Assembly: GCA_016793465.1 (NCBI GenBank)
Contig: JAEUJW010000033.1
Coordinates: 45,058 to 109,057, forward strand
DNA: 64,000 nucleotides
Source: Myxococcales bacterium
GTDB lineage: Bacteria > Myxococcota > Polyangia > Nannocystales > Nannocystaceae
Direction of reading: 5' to 3'
The notes beneath the pieces are model-generated. The model searched no databases and was not told the origin of the DNA. It worked only from the letters and a program-made list of their open reading frames with translations. Below, in pieces: positions 28,039-39,333 of this stretch (its first letter is position 1; each line of letters starts with the position of its first letter). The translations under genes and the position numbers were made by a program.

Positions 28039-29134
28039 CCCGCGCCTCCAGTTCGTCGTAGAGCGCCATGTAGTTCGCTGCCATCGTCTGCAGCGAGAAT
28101 TCCCGCGACGCCTTGGCGGCCCCGGTCGACCAGCGGGCCATCCACCGCGTCGCCGCGCCGAGCACTCCCAGCAGCTCGGCGACGTCCGCGACCTCGGCCC
28201 CGGCCTCGGCCCCGCGGCTGCGGGCGACCGTGAAGATCTCCCCCACCGGCGTGCCGCCGAGGCTCAGCACCGGCAGCCCGCGCGCCAACCCCTCGAGCAG
28301 CACCAGCGGCACGTCGACCTTGTTGCGCACGTGGTCGGCCACGAAGATCTGCAGCGAGTGCTTGCGCAGCAGCGCGTCCATGTCGTCGACCTCGGCCATC
28401 AGCGACACTGTCCCGTCGGCCATGTGCGGCCGCAGCATGGCCTGCAGGTGCTCGCGCGCCGCCGCGTCCTCGGGCCCCTTCGGCCGGCAGGCGATCGTCA
28501 TGCGCCAGCCCAGCGTCGGCAACGCCTGGCCGATCTCCACCAGGCGATCCGCCACCGCGCGATCGAGATCTCCCGCGTAAAGCAGCCGCCAGCGCTCGGC
28601 GACATCCTTCGCCGCGTCCGGCCTCACCGCGTCGACGCCCGGGTAGATCCGCCGCACCTTCTCCGCCGGCAGACCCGCCGCGACCAGCCGCCCGCGCGTC
28701 TGCTCCGACAGCACGATCACCGCGTCGAGCGGCCGCAGCCACTTCACCATCGCCTCGACCCCGTGCGCGCTCATCACGCTCTGGACCACCAGCCGGCGCG
28801 ACTGCAGCTTGCGCAGCGTCGACAGCACCTGCGACGTGAGCCCGTTCGGCGTGAAGAACAGGTGCAGCGGCCACGACTTGCGACCCGGGTGCATCATCGC
28901 CGCCAGCACCCGCGCCTTGGCCCCGAAGCCTGGCGCGTAGTCCATCGCCGGCGCGGAGATCACCCCCACGTCCGGCCGCAGCGGATGCGAGGGATCTCCC
29001 AGGTGGGTGATCCGCCGCTCGGGCGGCATGTGCTCGACCAGCCCGCGCACCAGCACCGTCGACCCGTCGCGGTACGGCGGCCGCAGCGGCTTCGAGATCA
29101 GGAACCACGGCGGCTTGCCGGATTCAGCGGACAC
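28022..29134 (-). CDS. Glycosyltransferase, GT4-like
   Basis: This is a 370-residue GT-B type glycosyltransferase. The N-terminus 'WFLISKPLRPPYRDGSTVLVRGL' carries the usual Gly/Ser acceptor-side loop. 'VIVLSEQTRGRLVAAG' and 'IYPGVDAVRP' are the hinge region, and 'RLLYAGDLDRA' and 'VPLVLLEGLARGLPVLS' (the E-x7-E-like donor site, partly altered) form the C-terminal half. It belongs to the polysaccharide operon and overlaps the flippase end by 11 bp and the methyltransferase start by 17 bp. The start is the GTG at 29134. Confidence 0.85.
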   Translation of the reverse strand: MSAESGKPPWFLISKPLRPPYRDGSTVLVRGLVEHMPPERRITHLGDPSHPLRPDVGVISAPAMDYAPGFGAKARVLAAMMHPGRKSWPLHLFFTPNGLTSQVLSTLRKLQSRRLVVQSVMSAHGVEAMVKWLRPLDAVIVLSEQTRGRLVAAGLPAEKVRRIYPGVDAVRPDAAKDVAERWRLLYAGDLDRAVADRLVEIGQALPTLGWRMTIACRPKGPEDAAAREHLQAMLRPHMADGTVSLMAEVDDMDALLRKHSLQIFVADHVRNKVDVPLVLLEGLARGLPVLSLGGTPVGEIFTVARSRGAEAGAEVADVAELLGVLGAATRWMARWSTGAAKASREFSLQTMAANYMALYDELEARGASER

Positions 29135-30629
29135 GGCGAAGACCCTTCACTTCCGCGACGGTCACCGCCCGCGAGCCCAGCACGACCCCGCCGAACACCG
29201 CCGCCAGCCCGACCAATTTAATTAAAATCCCGAGCTTCCCGCCGGGTGTCCACACCCGCGCGGCCAGCTCGACCGCGGCGATCGCCCCCGCCAGCTTCAA
29301 CACGAACCCCGGCGACAGCCGCGCCCCGTAGAACCGGTACAGCACCGCCAGCGCCGCGGCCGCCCCGACCCCCCCGGCGATCGCCACCGCCATCGCCGCC
29401 CCGCTGGTGAACGCCTGCGGCACCAGCAGCCACCCGGAGACCGCCACCGTCGCCAGCGGCAACCCGACCAGCAGCAGGGCCAGGCGGCTCTGGTGGTTGC
29501 TGTTGCAGATCCACGCCGCCGTGACCGTGAGCGAGTAGCCCGACAGCCCCCATACGAGGTAGCGCAGCTCCGCGGCCACCTGCCCGTACGCCGCCGGGAA
29601 CAGCAGCCGCTGCACCTCCGGCGCGGCGCTCGCCCCGACCGCGCTCATGAACGCCAGCAGGACCACACACACCCGCGTCGTCGCCGACACGTAGCGGCTG
29701 ATCTGCTGCTGGTCCTGGCGCGCGTGCAGCGTCGCCACCAGCGGGAACATCACCAGGCTGACCGCGACCATGATGCTGTACGGTACCCGGGCGACCAGGT
29801 TTGCGCTCGAGTAGAAGCCGACCAGGTCCTTCTGCGCCTCGCTCGTCACGAACTTCTGCAAGATGAGCAGATCCGCCGCGACCAGCAGGTTGACCACGCC
29901 GGTGAAGACCAGCAGCAAACCGGTGAACCTTGCCATCGCCGGCAACACCACCCGGCCGTTCTCGGCCGACCCGTTGCCGCCGCCGCGAAATTCCCCCTGA
30001 CTCCACGCGATGAACACCGTCGACAGCGTCAGCGCGAGCAGCGACGCCCCCGTGAACCCGCCCATCACCCCGCCGAGCCCGAACCCCACGGCCGCCGCGG
30101 CCAGCATCAGCCCGGTCTTGGTCGCGGCCATGAAGATGTCGAGCGTCGCCTGCAGGTGGAACCGCCGCGTCGCGTTCAGCGTGCCGACGTTGACCGCGTA
30201 CATCGCGTAGATCAGCGGGATCGGCGCGACCACCCGCAGCGGCGTCACCGTCGCCGGGTCCTGGAAATAGAGCCGCGCCAGCAGCTCGGCCCCCAGCAGG
30301 AACACCACCGTGACCAGCCCGCCGAGCCCGAGCGCCATGACGAAGCCCCGGCGCCGCAGCCCGGCATAGATGGGCCGCTGCTGCTCCTCCCCGGCCGCCA
30401 GCACCGCCGACATCGGCCGACTCACGGCGAACAGCAGGCTCTGGATCAGCACCATGTTGGGCACCGCCACGAGGTCGCTGACCACGCGGTACTGCCCGAA
30501 CGCCTTCGGCGTCAGCAGCCCCGCCAGGGCCACCGAAACGACATAACCGGCGACCAGGAAGAACAGCTTGGCGACCCCCAGCGAGAGCCCCCCCTGTCCA
30601 AGCGCCGTACCTTTGTCCCGCGCCTCCAT
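29124..30629 (-). CDS. Oligosaccharide flippase (Wzx/polysaccharide transporter type)
   Basis: This is a polytopic membrane protein of about 501 residues with around 13-14 hydrophobic helices, in the MOP superfamily. These proteins move lipid-linked sugar repeat units across the inner membrane. The first helices ('LGVAKLFFLVAGYVVSVALAG', 'LLTPKAFGQYRVV') and 'VGFYSSANLVARVPYSIMVAVSLVMFP' are typical of Wzx/RfbX-like proteins. It is the first gene of the minus-strand operon. A TAGCTT -10-like hexamer lies about 13 bp before the ATG at 30629. A near-perfect A/T-only stretch of 14 bp (29215-29228) encodes part of a late helix. Confidence 0.87.
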   Translation of the reverse strand: MEARDKGTALGQGGLSLGVAKLFFLVAGYVVSVALAGLLTPKAFGQYRVVSDLVAVPNMVLIQSLLFAVSRPMSAVLAAGEEQQRPIYAGLRRRGFVMALGLGGLVTVVFLLGAELLARLYFQDPATVTPLRVVAPIPLIYAMYAVNVGTLNATRRFHLQATLDIFMAATKTGLMLAAAAVGFGLGGVMGGFTGASLLALTLSTVFIAWSQGEFRGGGNGSAENGRVVLPAMARFTGLLLVFTGVVNLLVAADLLILQKFVTSEAQKDLVGFYSSANLVARVPYSIMVAVSLVMFPLVATLHARQDQQQISRYVSATTRVCVVLLAFMSAVGASAAPEVQRLLFPAAYGQVAAELRYLVWGLSGYSLTVTAAWICNSNHQSRLALLLVGLPLATVAVSGWLLVPQAFTSGAAMAVAIAGGVGAAAALAVLYRFYGARLSPGFVLKLAGAIAAVELAARVWTPGGKLGILIKLVGLAAVFGGVVLGSRAVTVAEVKGLRRVR

Positions 30630-30788
30630 CGCCGCGCGGCAAGCTACCACGAAGCCCTCTTGCACATGCGACGACCGGGCCCGCCGGCAGGGGTCCGCGG
30701 CGCCTGTCCCGCGTTCGCGACGACCTCACCCCAAAAACCCCCGCTACGGGCCGCAGGACTGAGCCGGGCCCCGCGCATGTCACGCAGT

Positions 30789-30817
30789 TTGACGGGTTGA
30801 TGAAGGCTTCCTATCGT
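30789..30817 (+). promoter_or_regulatory. Sigma-70-type promoter for the tRNA
   Basis: -35 TTGACG (30789-30794), 17-bp spacer, -10 TATCGT (30812-30817). Expected transcript start is near 30824, about 22 bp before the tRNA. The hexamers are the same as those before the outer-membrane gene at 55033. Confidence 0.75.
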
Positions 30818-30845
30818 GAAGTCCGCACCTCGACCCCCGTCGACC

Positions 30846-30921
<76 letters not shown>

Positions 30922-30932
30922 TCAGCATCGCC

Positions 30933-31727
30933 ATGAACGAGATTCACCCTCAGATCCCAGCACTCCGCACCCTGCAGCGTCAGGACCGGCGGCTCACCAG
31001 CCTCGAGCGCAAGCTTCGAGGCATACCCGCCCGTATCAGCGCGCTCGACAGCGACTTGCAGAAGCTCGAGCAGATGCTGGCCTCCGAGCGCGACAAGCTC
31101 GACGAGACGCGGAGCTTCCAACAGCGCCAGGAGAACCAGCTTCAGGACGAGGAGGACCTGATCCGCAACAGCAAGGCCAAGCTCGGCCAAATTAAAACCT
31201 CGCGCGAGCTCAACGCTCAGCAGCGCGAGCTCGAGACGACCCGGCGCATGGTCCAGACCCGCACCGGCGAGATCACCAAGCTGCAAGAAGCCGTCAGTAA
31301 GACCGAGGCGCAGATCGCCAAGATGGAGGCGCAGCTCACCACCCTCCGCACCGCGGCCGAAGCCGAGAAGGCTCGCCTCGCCGACGAGAAGACCCAGCTC
31401 GAGACCAACATCGCCAAGGCCCGCGGCCTGCGCGCCAGCTCGGTGAAGGGCATCGACAAGGAGATCCTCGGCAACTACGAGCGCATCCGCAAGCGCCTCG
31501 GCGGCCTCGCCTTCGTGCCCGCGCACCGCGAGCGCTGCACCGCGTGCAAGATGATGATCCCCCACATCCTCTACACGCGCCTCCTCAAGGGCAAAGAGAT
31601 CCTGCCCTGCGAGTCCTGCGGTCGACTGCTGTACTGGAGCGGGCACTTCCCCGAGGACCACGCCAAGTACGAGGCCGACAAGCCCAAACCCGCCGAAGAC
31701 GCCGCCCCCGGCGTCCCGGAGTTCTAG
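30933..31727 (+). CDS. Coiled-coil protein with C-terminal C4 zinc ribbon (CdsZ-like)
   Basis: This is a 264-residue protein. Residues about 10-180 form a long heptad-rich coiled-coil hairpin ('LRTLQRQDRRLTSLERKL', 'ELNAQQRELETTRRMVQTRT'). The C-terminus holds a zinc ribbon of two CxxC pairs, 'CTACKMMIP' and 'CESCGRLLYW'. This is the conserved bacterial C4-type zinc-ribbon family (Rv2229c/CT398/CdsZ-like), reported to bind ribosomes or hibernation factors in some species. Its position next to a tRNA and close to rnpB is common. It ends before a strong hairpin at 31776. Confidence 0.9.
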   Translation: MNEIHPQIPALRTLQRQDRRLTSLERKLRGIPARISALDSDLQKLEQMLASERDKLDETRSFQQRQENQLQDEEDLIRNSKAKLGQIKTSRELNAQQRELETTRRMVQTRTGEITKLQEAVSKTEAQIAKMEAQLTTLRTAAEAEKARLADEKTQLETNIAKARGLRASSVKGIDKEILGNYERIRKRLGGLAFVPAHRERCTACKMMIPHILYTRLLKGKEILPCESCGRLLYWSGHFPEDHAKYEADKPKPAEDAAPGVPEF

Positions 31728-31775
31728 CCTCACGCCGCTCCGGAGCTGGGTCGGCCTGCGGCCGATCGGGCCTTG

Positions 31776-31802
31776 AGGCCCCTGTCGCCTCGACAGGGGC
31801 CT
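31776..31802 (+). terminator. Hairpin after the zinc-ribbon gene
   Basis: Twelve-base-pair perfect stem (aggcccctgtcg / cgacaggggcct) with a 3-nt loop, followed by a T-rich but broken tract (tcgtgttcg). The next features are on the opposite strand. Confidence 0.75.
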
Positions 31803-31849
31803 TCGTGTTCGTCACCTGCGTCGTCGCGTCACACCTCGCCACGCTCACG

Positions 31850-32085
31850 GCACGATCGGCCCCGGGAACGTCAGCGCCAGTGACACGTTCTCGAGCAGGT
31901 CGACCACCACAAGCTCGTCGTCACCACGGCCGCGGCGACGTGAAGCCCTCGACGAGCTCGCCCGCGTTGTCGGCGTAGCGCGCGTACACGTCGGCGTCGT
32001 CCATCACCCACGCGTGGCGCAGCACCAGCACGAGCCCGAGCGGCAGCATCAGCCACTCGAGCGCCGTGGGCCTTGAGGGGTTCAC
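31850..32085 (-). pseudogene. Truncated head (and possible tail) of a membrane glycosyltransferase
   Basis: From the GTG at 32085 a 54-codon frame encodes one hydrophobic helix ('WLMLPLGLVLVLRHAWV') and then 'MDDADVYARYADNAGELVEG', after which it stops. This is the beginning of GT-C/PMT-like membrane transferases: first helix, Asp-Asp loop, RYA-N motif, then VEG before a large catalytic domain. The rest is missing. A second frame (about 31850-31905) encodes 'LLENVSLALTFPGPIVP' and a stop, which could be a C-terminal remnant. I read it as an internally deleted gene. It follows rnpB by about 17 bp on the same strand. Confidence 0.5.
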
Positions 32086-32101
32086 GGCGAGCGAGTGTAG
32101 T

Positions 32102-32493
32102 GGGAGGAGAGACGGTCGAGAGAGGTCGTAAGCCGGGTTCTGTCCCCGGCGTCGTTGCCTCCGCCGGGTGGCGATCATTCATCTGAGCGGCGCACCCGGG
32201 GCGGAGCGGGCAGCTCCTGAGGGCTGTCCTTGCGGACAGACACCTCGGCCCCTGTTTGGCCTTGCTCCGGGTGGGGTTTACCCTGCGGTCCCTGTCGCCA
32301 GGTCCCCGGTGCGCTCTTACCGCACCTTTTCACCCTTACCCGCCGAAGCGAGCGGTTTTGCTTTCTGTGGCACTTTCCTTCGGGTCACCCCGACTGGCCT
32401 GCGCCAGCACCCTGCCCTGTGGAGCCCGGACTTTCCTCGATGGTTTTTGAGGCCACCGCGATCGCCCTGTCCTCCTCGGCCGCCTCTCCTCCC
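32102..32493 (-). ncRNA. rnpB: RNase P RNA, bacterial class A
   Basis: On the minus strand the region contains the universal 5' core GAGGAAAGTCCGGGCTCC (just below 32440), 'CAGGGTGCTGG', and 'GGTAAGGGTGAAAAGGTGCG'. 'AGAGCGCACCG' follows, with the 'CCGGAGCAAGGCCAAA' block, and at the 3' end 'AGATGAATGATCGCC' and ACAGAACCCGGCTTA. It is the catalytic RNA that matures tRNA 5' ends. The ends were set from an unusually long P1 helix, in which GGGAGGAGAG-type sequence at 32493 pairs with 32102 over about 24 positions including wobbles. Open frames over this stretch in both strands are not genes. Confidence 0.95.
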
Positions 32494-32548
32494 GGGGCCG
32501 CGTATATCACACGCCCGCGGGGCCGGGAAGCCGCCGCGCGCGCGCGCC

Positions 32549-33367
32549 TCAGGGCAGCGAGGGCAGCGTATCGGCCGCCGTCTTGCTGAGCTGGCGGACC
32601 GCCTGGCGCTCGTCGTGGTCGTTGCAGGCGAGCACCACCACCACCGTGATGTTGTCGTCGCCGCCGCGGTCGAGCGCCAGCTCGGTGCAGATCTGCGGCA
32701 GCTCCGAGTACAGGTGGTCGCGCGCCAGCGTCGCCAGCTCCTCGATCGACACGTAGTTGGCGAACCCGTCGGAGCACAGCAGGAACACGTCGCCGAGGTT
32801 CACGTTGACCGGGATGATGTCCGCCTCGACCACGCGTTCGAACCCCACCGACCGCGTGATGATGTGCTTCAGCTCGCTGTCCTGCGCCTCCTCCTCGGTG
32901 AGGAGGCCGGCCTGGATCTGCTCGGTCAGCCACGAGTGGTCGGTCGTCAGCTGCCGCGCCGTGCCGCCGCGCAGCAGGTAGGCCCGCGAGTCGCCGACGT
33001 GCACGATGTAGCCGCGGTCGCCATGGAACAGGATCCCGCACAGCGTGGTCCCCATGCCGTGCAGCGCCCGGTCGATCTGCGCCTGGTCGTAGATGCGGGC
33101 GCTGGCCTCGCTCGCGCTCGACTGCAGGATCTCCGCGATGGCCTCGTTCCAGGTCTGCTGCGGCATCCCGACCAGCCGCGCCATCCCACGCCGCACGACT
33201 TTATTCACCACGTCGGCGCACATGGCACTCGCGTGGGCGCCTCCGGCGTGGCCTCCCATCCCGTCGGCAACCAGGTACAGGCCCAGGGACGCGTCGACGA
33301 GGAAGCTGTCCTCATTGGCCATTCGGACCCGGCCGACGTCGGTGGATGCCCACGCGATCAAACGCAC
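32549..33367 (-). CDS. PP2C-family Ser/Thr protein phosphatase
   Basis: This is a 272-residue cytoplasmic metal-dependent phosphatase of the PrpC/Stp type. All main motifs are present: 'VGRVRMANEDSFLVD' (about 10-24), 'LYLVADGMGGHAGG', 'MGTTLCGILF', 'VHVGDSRAYLLRGG', 'LLCSDGFANYV' and 'GGDDNITVVVV'. It reverses phosphorylation by Ser/Thr kinases. The GTG at 33367 gives the correct N-terminus; the frame is open for hundreds of codons further upstream, but that is the shadow of the next gene. No kinase is adjacent, and the FHA protein at 21.2 kb is the only other phospho-signalling gene nearby. Confidence 0.92.
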   Translation of the reverse strand: MRLIAWASTDVGRVRMANEDSFLVDASLGLYLVADGMGGHAGGAHASAMCADVVNKVVRRGMARLVGMPQQTWNEAIAEILQSSASEASARIYDQAQIDRALHGMGTTLCGILFHGDRGYIVHVGDSRAYLLRGGTARQLTTDHSWLTEQIQAGLLTEEEAQDSELKHIITRSVGFERVVEADIIPVNVNLGDVFLLCSDGFANYVSIEELATLARDHLYSELPQICTELALDRGGDDNITVVVVLACNDHDERQAVRQLSKTAADTLPSLP

Positions 33368-33606
33368 AGCCAACGATACCACGAGCAAGCGCCCGTCCGG
33401 TGATGGTCTTCCGGCGATTTTGTCACCCGCGCGCCGCGGCCTGGTCGCGGCCGCCGAGCGCTCCTCGCTCTGACCCGCCGCGAACGGCCATCCGAGCGGC
33501 GCGGTTCCGGTGGACCCCCGCGGATCGCCGGATAACCCGTGAGCAAGCCAACGCCTGCGCAGGTCTGCGAGCGACGGGCTGCAGAGGCCCACGCGATTAC
33601 CCGGTC

Positions 33607-35129
33607 TCACACGCGGAAGGCGTGCGGCTCGTCCGACATGGAGATCTCGGAGCCGTCGAAGCGGATCCTCTTCGGCTTGTCGTCGAGCACCGTCAGGATC
33701 GACACCGGCCGCCGCCACACCCGCTCGAGCGAGCGCAGCGTGTCGCGGGCGTAGTCCGCCTTGAGGTCGACGCCCTCGTGGCGGTGCCCGAGCAGCAGCT
33801 CGCCGCGGTTGAGGTAGTTGGCGTCGACCACGTAGATGAACGGCTGCCCGAAGTTCGACAGCTGCTGGAGGATCTGCGCCTTGATCTTGGCGAAGCTGCG
33901 GCCCTCGATCTCCAGCCGCCCCGTGCGCCGGTTCTCCTTGAAGGTGAAGAACCGCTGCTCCCGGCAGAAGTCCTCGGTGAAGAACTCGTCGAGGAACGTC
34001 ACGTCGTTGTGCAGGCGGCGGACCTCGAACAGCTTCTGCTTGCCGAGCCCGAGCTGCTTGTCCCACGTCAGCCGCTCGTGCAGGTCGGTGCAGTTGTCCC
34101 AGTCCTTGCCGAACTGCCCGCGGTTCCACCGCTCCTCGATGTGGCGGTACAGCTCGACCCCGATCTTGTACGGGTTGAGCTGCCCCGGGCCCATCGCCGT
34201 CACGCCGCTCGCCGCGTCGGCGTAGTCGATGATCTCGTCGTCGCGCAGCGCCCGCGTCGTCATGATGCGCGAGTGCCAGTAGGTCGCCCAGCCCTCGTTC
34301 ATGATCTTGGTCTGGCGCTGCGGCAGGAAGTAGTAGGCCTCCTCGCGCATGATGCCGACCACGTCGGCCTCCCACGCCTCGAGCGGCGCGTGCTGCATCA
34401 AGAACCCGAGCACGTCGCGCTCCGGCTGGGGCGGCAGCTTGCGCTTGGCCGCCTCGTCCTGCTGCTTCTTCTTGGCCCGCTGGGCCGCGATGTACTCCGG
34501 CGGGTTGATGTAGCCCTCGAGGTACCCCCGCACGTTGTGCAGGCGCCCGGGCTCCTCCTCCTGCTCCTCCGGCGGGGCCGCCTCGAGCGGCGCGGACACG
34601 GCCCGCTTCGGCTTCTTGGCCTCGCGGAACGGCGCCCACGGGTCGATCAGGTTGTCGAGCGACAGGCACACGTCGATGAACGACTCGACCGTCGACACCC
34701 CGTGGCGGTCCATGTAGCGGCGCACCCGCGCCGCGTTGTTGGCCATCCCGTCGATCATGCGCCGGTCGGTGCGCGAGAAGAAGTGGTTGTTCTTGAAGAA
34801 GTCGCAGTGCCCGTAGACGTGGGCCATCACCAGCTTCTGGTCGACCAGCGAGTTGCCCTCGAGCAGGTACGCGTAGCAGGGGTTGGTGTTGATGACGAGC
34901 TCGTAGATCTTCGAGAGCCCGTACGTGTGGCTCTTCAGCATGTGGTCGTACTCCATGCCGAAGCGCCAGTGCGGGTAGCGGGTGGGGAACCCGTCGTAGG
35001 CCGCGATCTCGCACATGTGGCGGTAGTCGACCGGCTCGAACACCACCGGGAACGTGTCGAGCCCGAACTCGTCCGCGTAGCCTTTGATCTCGGCCTGCAG
35101 CGCGCGCAGCTCGTGGGGCAGCGACGTCA

Positions 35130-35130
<1 letters not shown>
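33607..35130 (-). CDS. SpoVR-family protein
   Basis: This is a 507-residue protein of the SpoVR/YcgB family, with 'YANEFGLDTFPVVFEPVDY'-like start, 'HWRFGMEYDHMLKSHTYGLSKIYELVINTNPCYAYL' (quoted in part), 'LVMAHVYGHCDFFKNNHFF', and 'IMNEGWATYWHSRIM'. The last two hold conserved His/Glu patterns that look like a metal site. The family is involved in spore cortex formation in Bacillus and in stress or aggregation control in other bacteria; its chemistry is unknown. The ATG at 35130 overlaps the stop of the DUF444 gene by 4 bp (ATGA), so the two are translationally coupled. Confidence 0.93.
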
Positions 35131-36245
<1,115 letters not shown>

Positions 36246-36424
36246 GGTGGTCGTTGCACGAACCGGACGCGAGGTGAAGCTGCGAGTCGCTGAGTGGTGG
36301 AGGCTGCGGAAGTGGTGAGCTGCGAGTCGCCGATCGAACGAGGCGCGAAGAGGCGCGGTGGCCCGTGCAGGGTGCCTAGTGTAACATCACGTCCCGCTGT
36401 CCGGCACCCATCGGCAGGAAGTTC

Positions 36425-38476
<2,052 letters not shown>

Positions 38477-38498
38477 CCCTCACGAGCCCACCGCCAAC

Positions 38499-38528
38499 AC
38501 GGGCGCCGCGCTGCGAGCCGGCGCCCGT
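38499..38528. terminator. Bidirectional hairpin between prkA and xth
   Basis: Ten-base-pair perfect stem (acgggcgccg / cggcgcccgt) with a 10-nt loop, between two convergent stop codons. There is no long T-run on either side. Confidence 0.6.
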
Positions 38529-38541
38529 TCGCGTGTCACCC

Positions 38542-39321
38542 TCAGCGAAACTTCGCCGTGACCGGGATGTGGTCCGACGGCGCGTCCTCGGTGCGCGGCG
38601 CCATGTCGTGGATCACCGCCTCGCAGCGCTCGTACAGCGGGCGCGTCGCGTACACGTGGTCGATGCGCATGCCCTCGTTCTTGCGCACCGCCCCCGCCCG
38701 GTAGTCGAACCACGTGAACTGCCCCGGTAAATCATTAAACTTGCGGAAGCAGTCGCGCAGCCCGAACTCCAGCAGCGAGCGCAGCGCCGCGTGCTCCTCC
38801 GGCGAGAAGTGGGTGCGCCCGACCAGCGCCGCCGGGTCGACCACGTCGCGCGCGTCCGGGGCGATATTAAAGTCGCCGCACAGCAGCACCGACTCGTCCG
38901 CCCGCTCGTGCTTGATCAGCTCGTCGCGCAGCCTGGCCAGCCAGGTCAGCTTGTAGGCGAACGCGTCGGTGCCGAGCGCCGTCCCGTTGGGCACGTAGAG
39001 GTTGTAGATGCGCACCCCGCCGATCTTCACGTTGACGATGCGCGACGCCTGATCCGCCTCGCCCTCGCGAAACCCCCGCACCACCTCGTCCGGCTTGCCC
39101 TTCGTCAGCGTCGCCACCCCCGCGTAGCCCTTCGCGCCGTGGCTGTGCACCTGGTAGCCGAGCTCGAGGAACGGCACCTTGGGGAACTGCTTGTCCTCGC
39201 ACTTGATCTCCTGCAGGCACACGACGTCCGGCTCGCGCTCCGACAGGTACGTGAGCACGCCGTCGAGCCGCGCGCGGATGCCGTTGATGTTCCAGGTCAG
39301 GAGCGAGAAGGGGCCCGTCAT
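38542..39321 (-). CDS. xth: Exodeoxyribonuclease III (AP endonuclease)
   Basis: This is a 259-residue enzyme of the exonuclease III/EEP family. It cuts DNA at abasic sites and degrades 3' ends in base-excision repair. Motifs in order: 'LLTWNINGIRARLDG' (Asn for metal binding), 'VVCLQEIKCEDKQFP' (Glu), 'GYAGVATLTKGKP', 'IYNLYVPNG', 'LLCGDFNIAPDARDV' (Asp/Asn), 'FTWFDYRAGAVRKNEGMRIDHVYAT' (quoted in part) and the closing 'APSDHIPVTAKF' (Asp-His). The length and all active-site motifs are normal. Confidence 0.96.
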   Translation of the reverse strand: MTGPFSLLTWNINGIRARLDGVLTYLSEREPDVVCLQEIKCEDKQFPKVPFLELGYQVHSHGAKGYAGVATLTKGKPDEVVRGFREGEADQASRIVNVKIGGVRIYNLYVPNGTALGTDAFAYKLTWLARLRDELIKHERADESVLLCGDFNIAPDARDVVDPAALVGRTHFSPEEHAALRSLLEFGLRDCFRKFNDLPGQFTWFDYRAGAVRKNEGMRIDHVYATRPLYERCEAVIHDMAPRTEDAPSDHIPVTAKFR

Positions 39322-39333
39322 GGCCGCGGGAGA

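Noticed and set aside
32168..33403. Plus-strand frame of 411 codons over the RNase P RNA and PP2C gene
   Set aside because: The region holds a clear structured RNA and a phosphatase on the other strand; the frame has no protein-like order.
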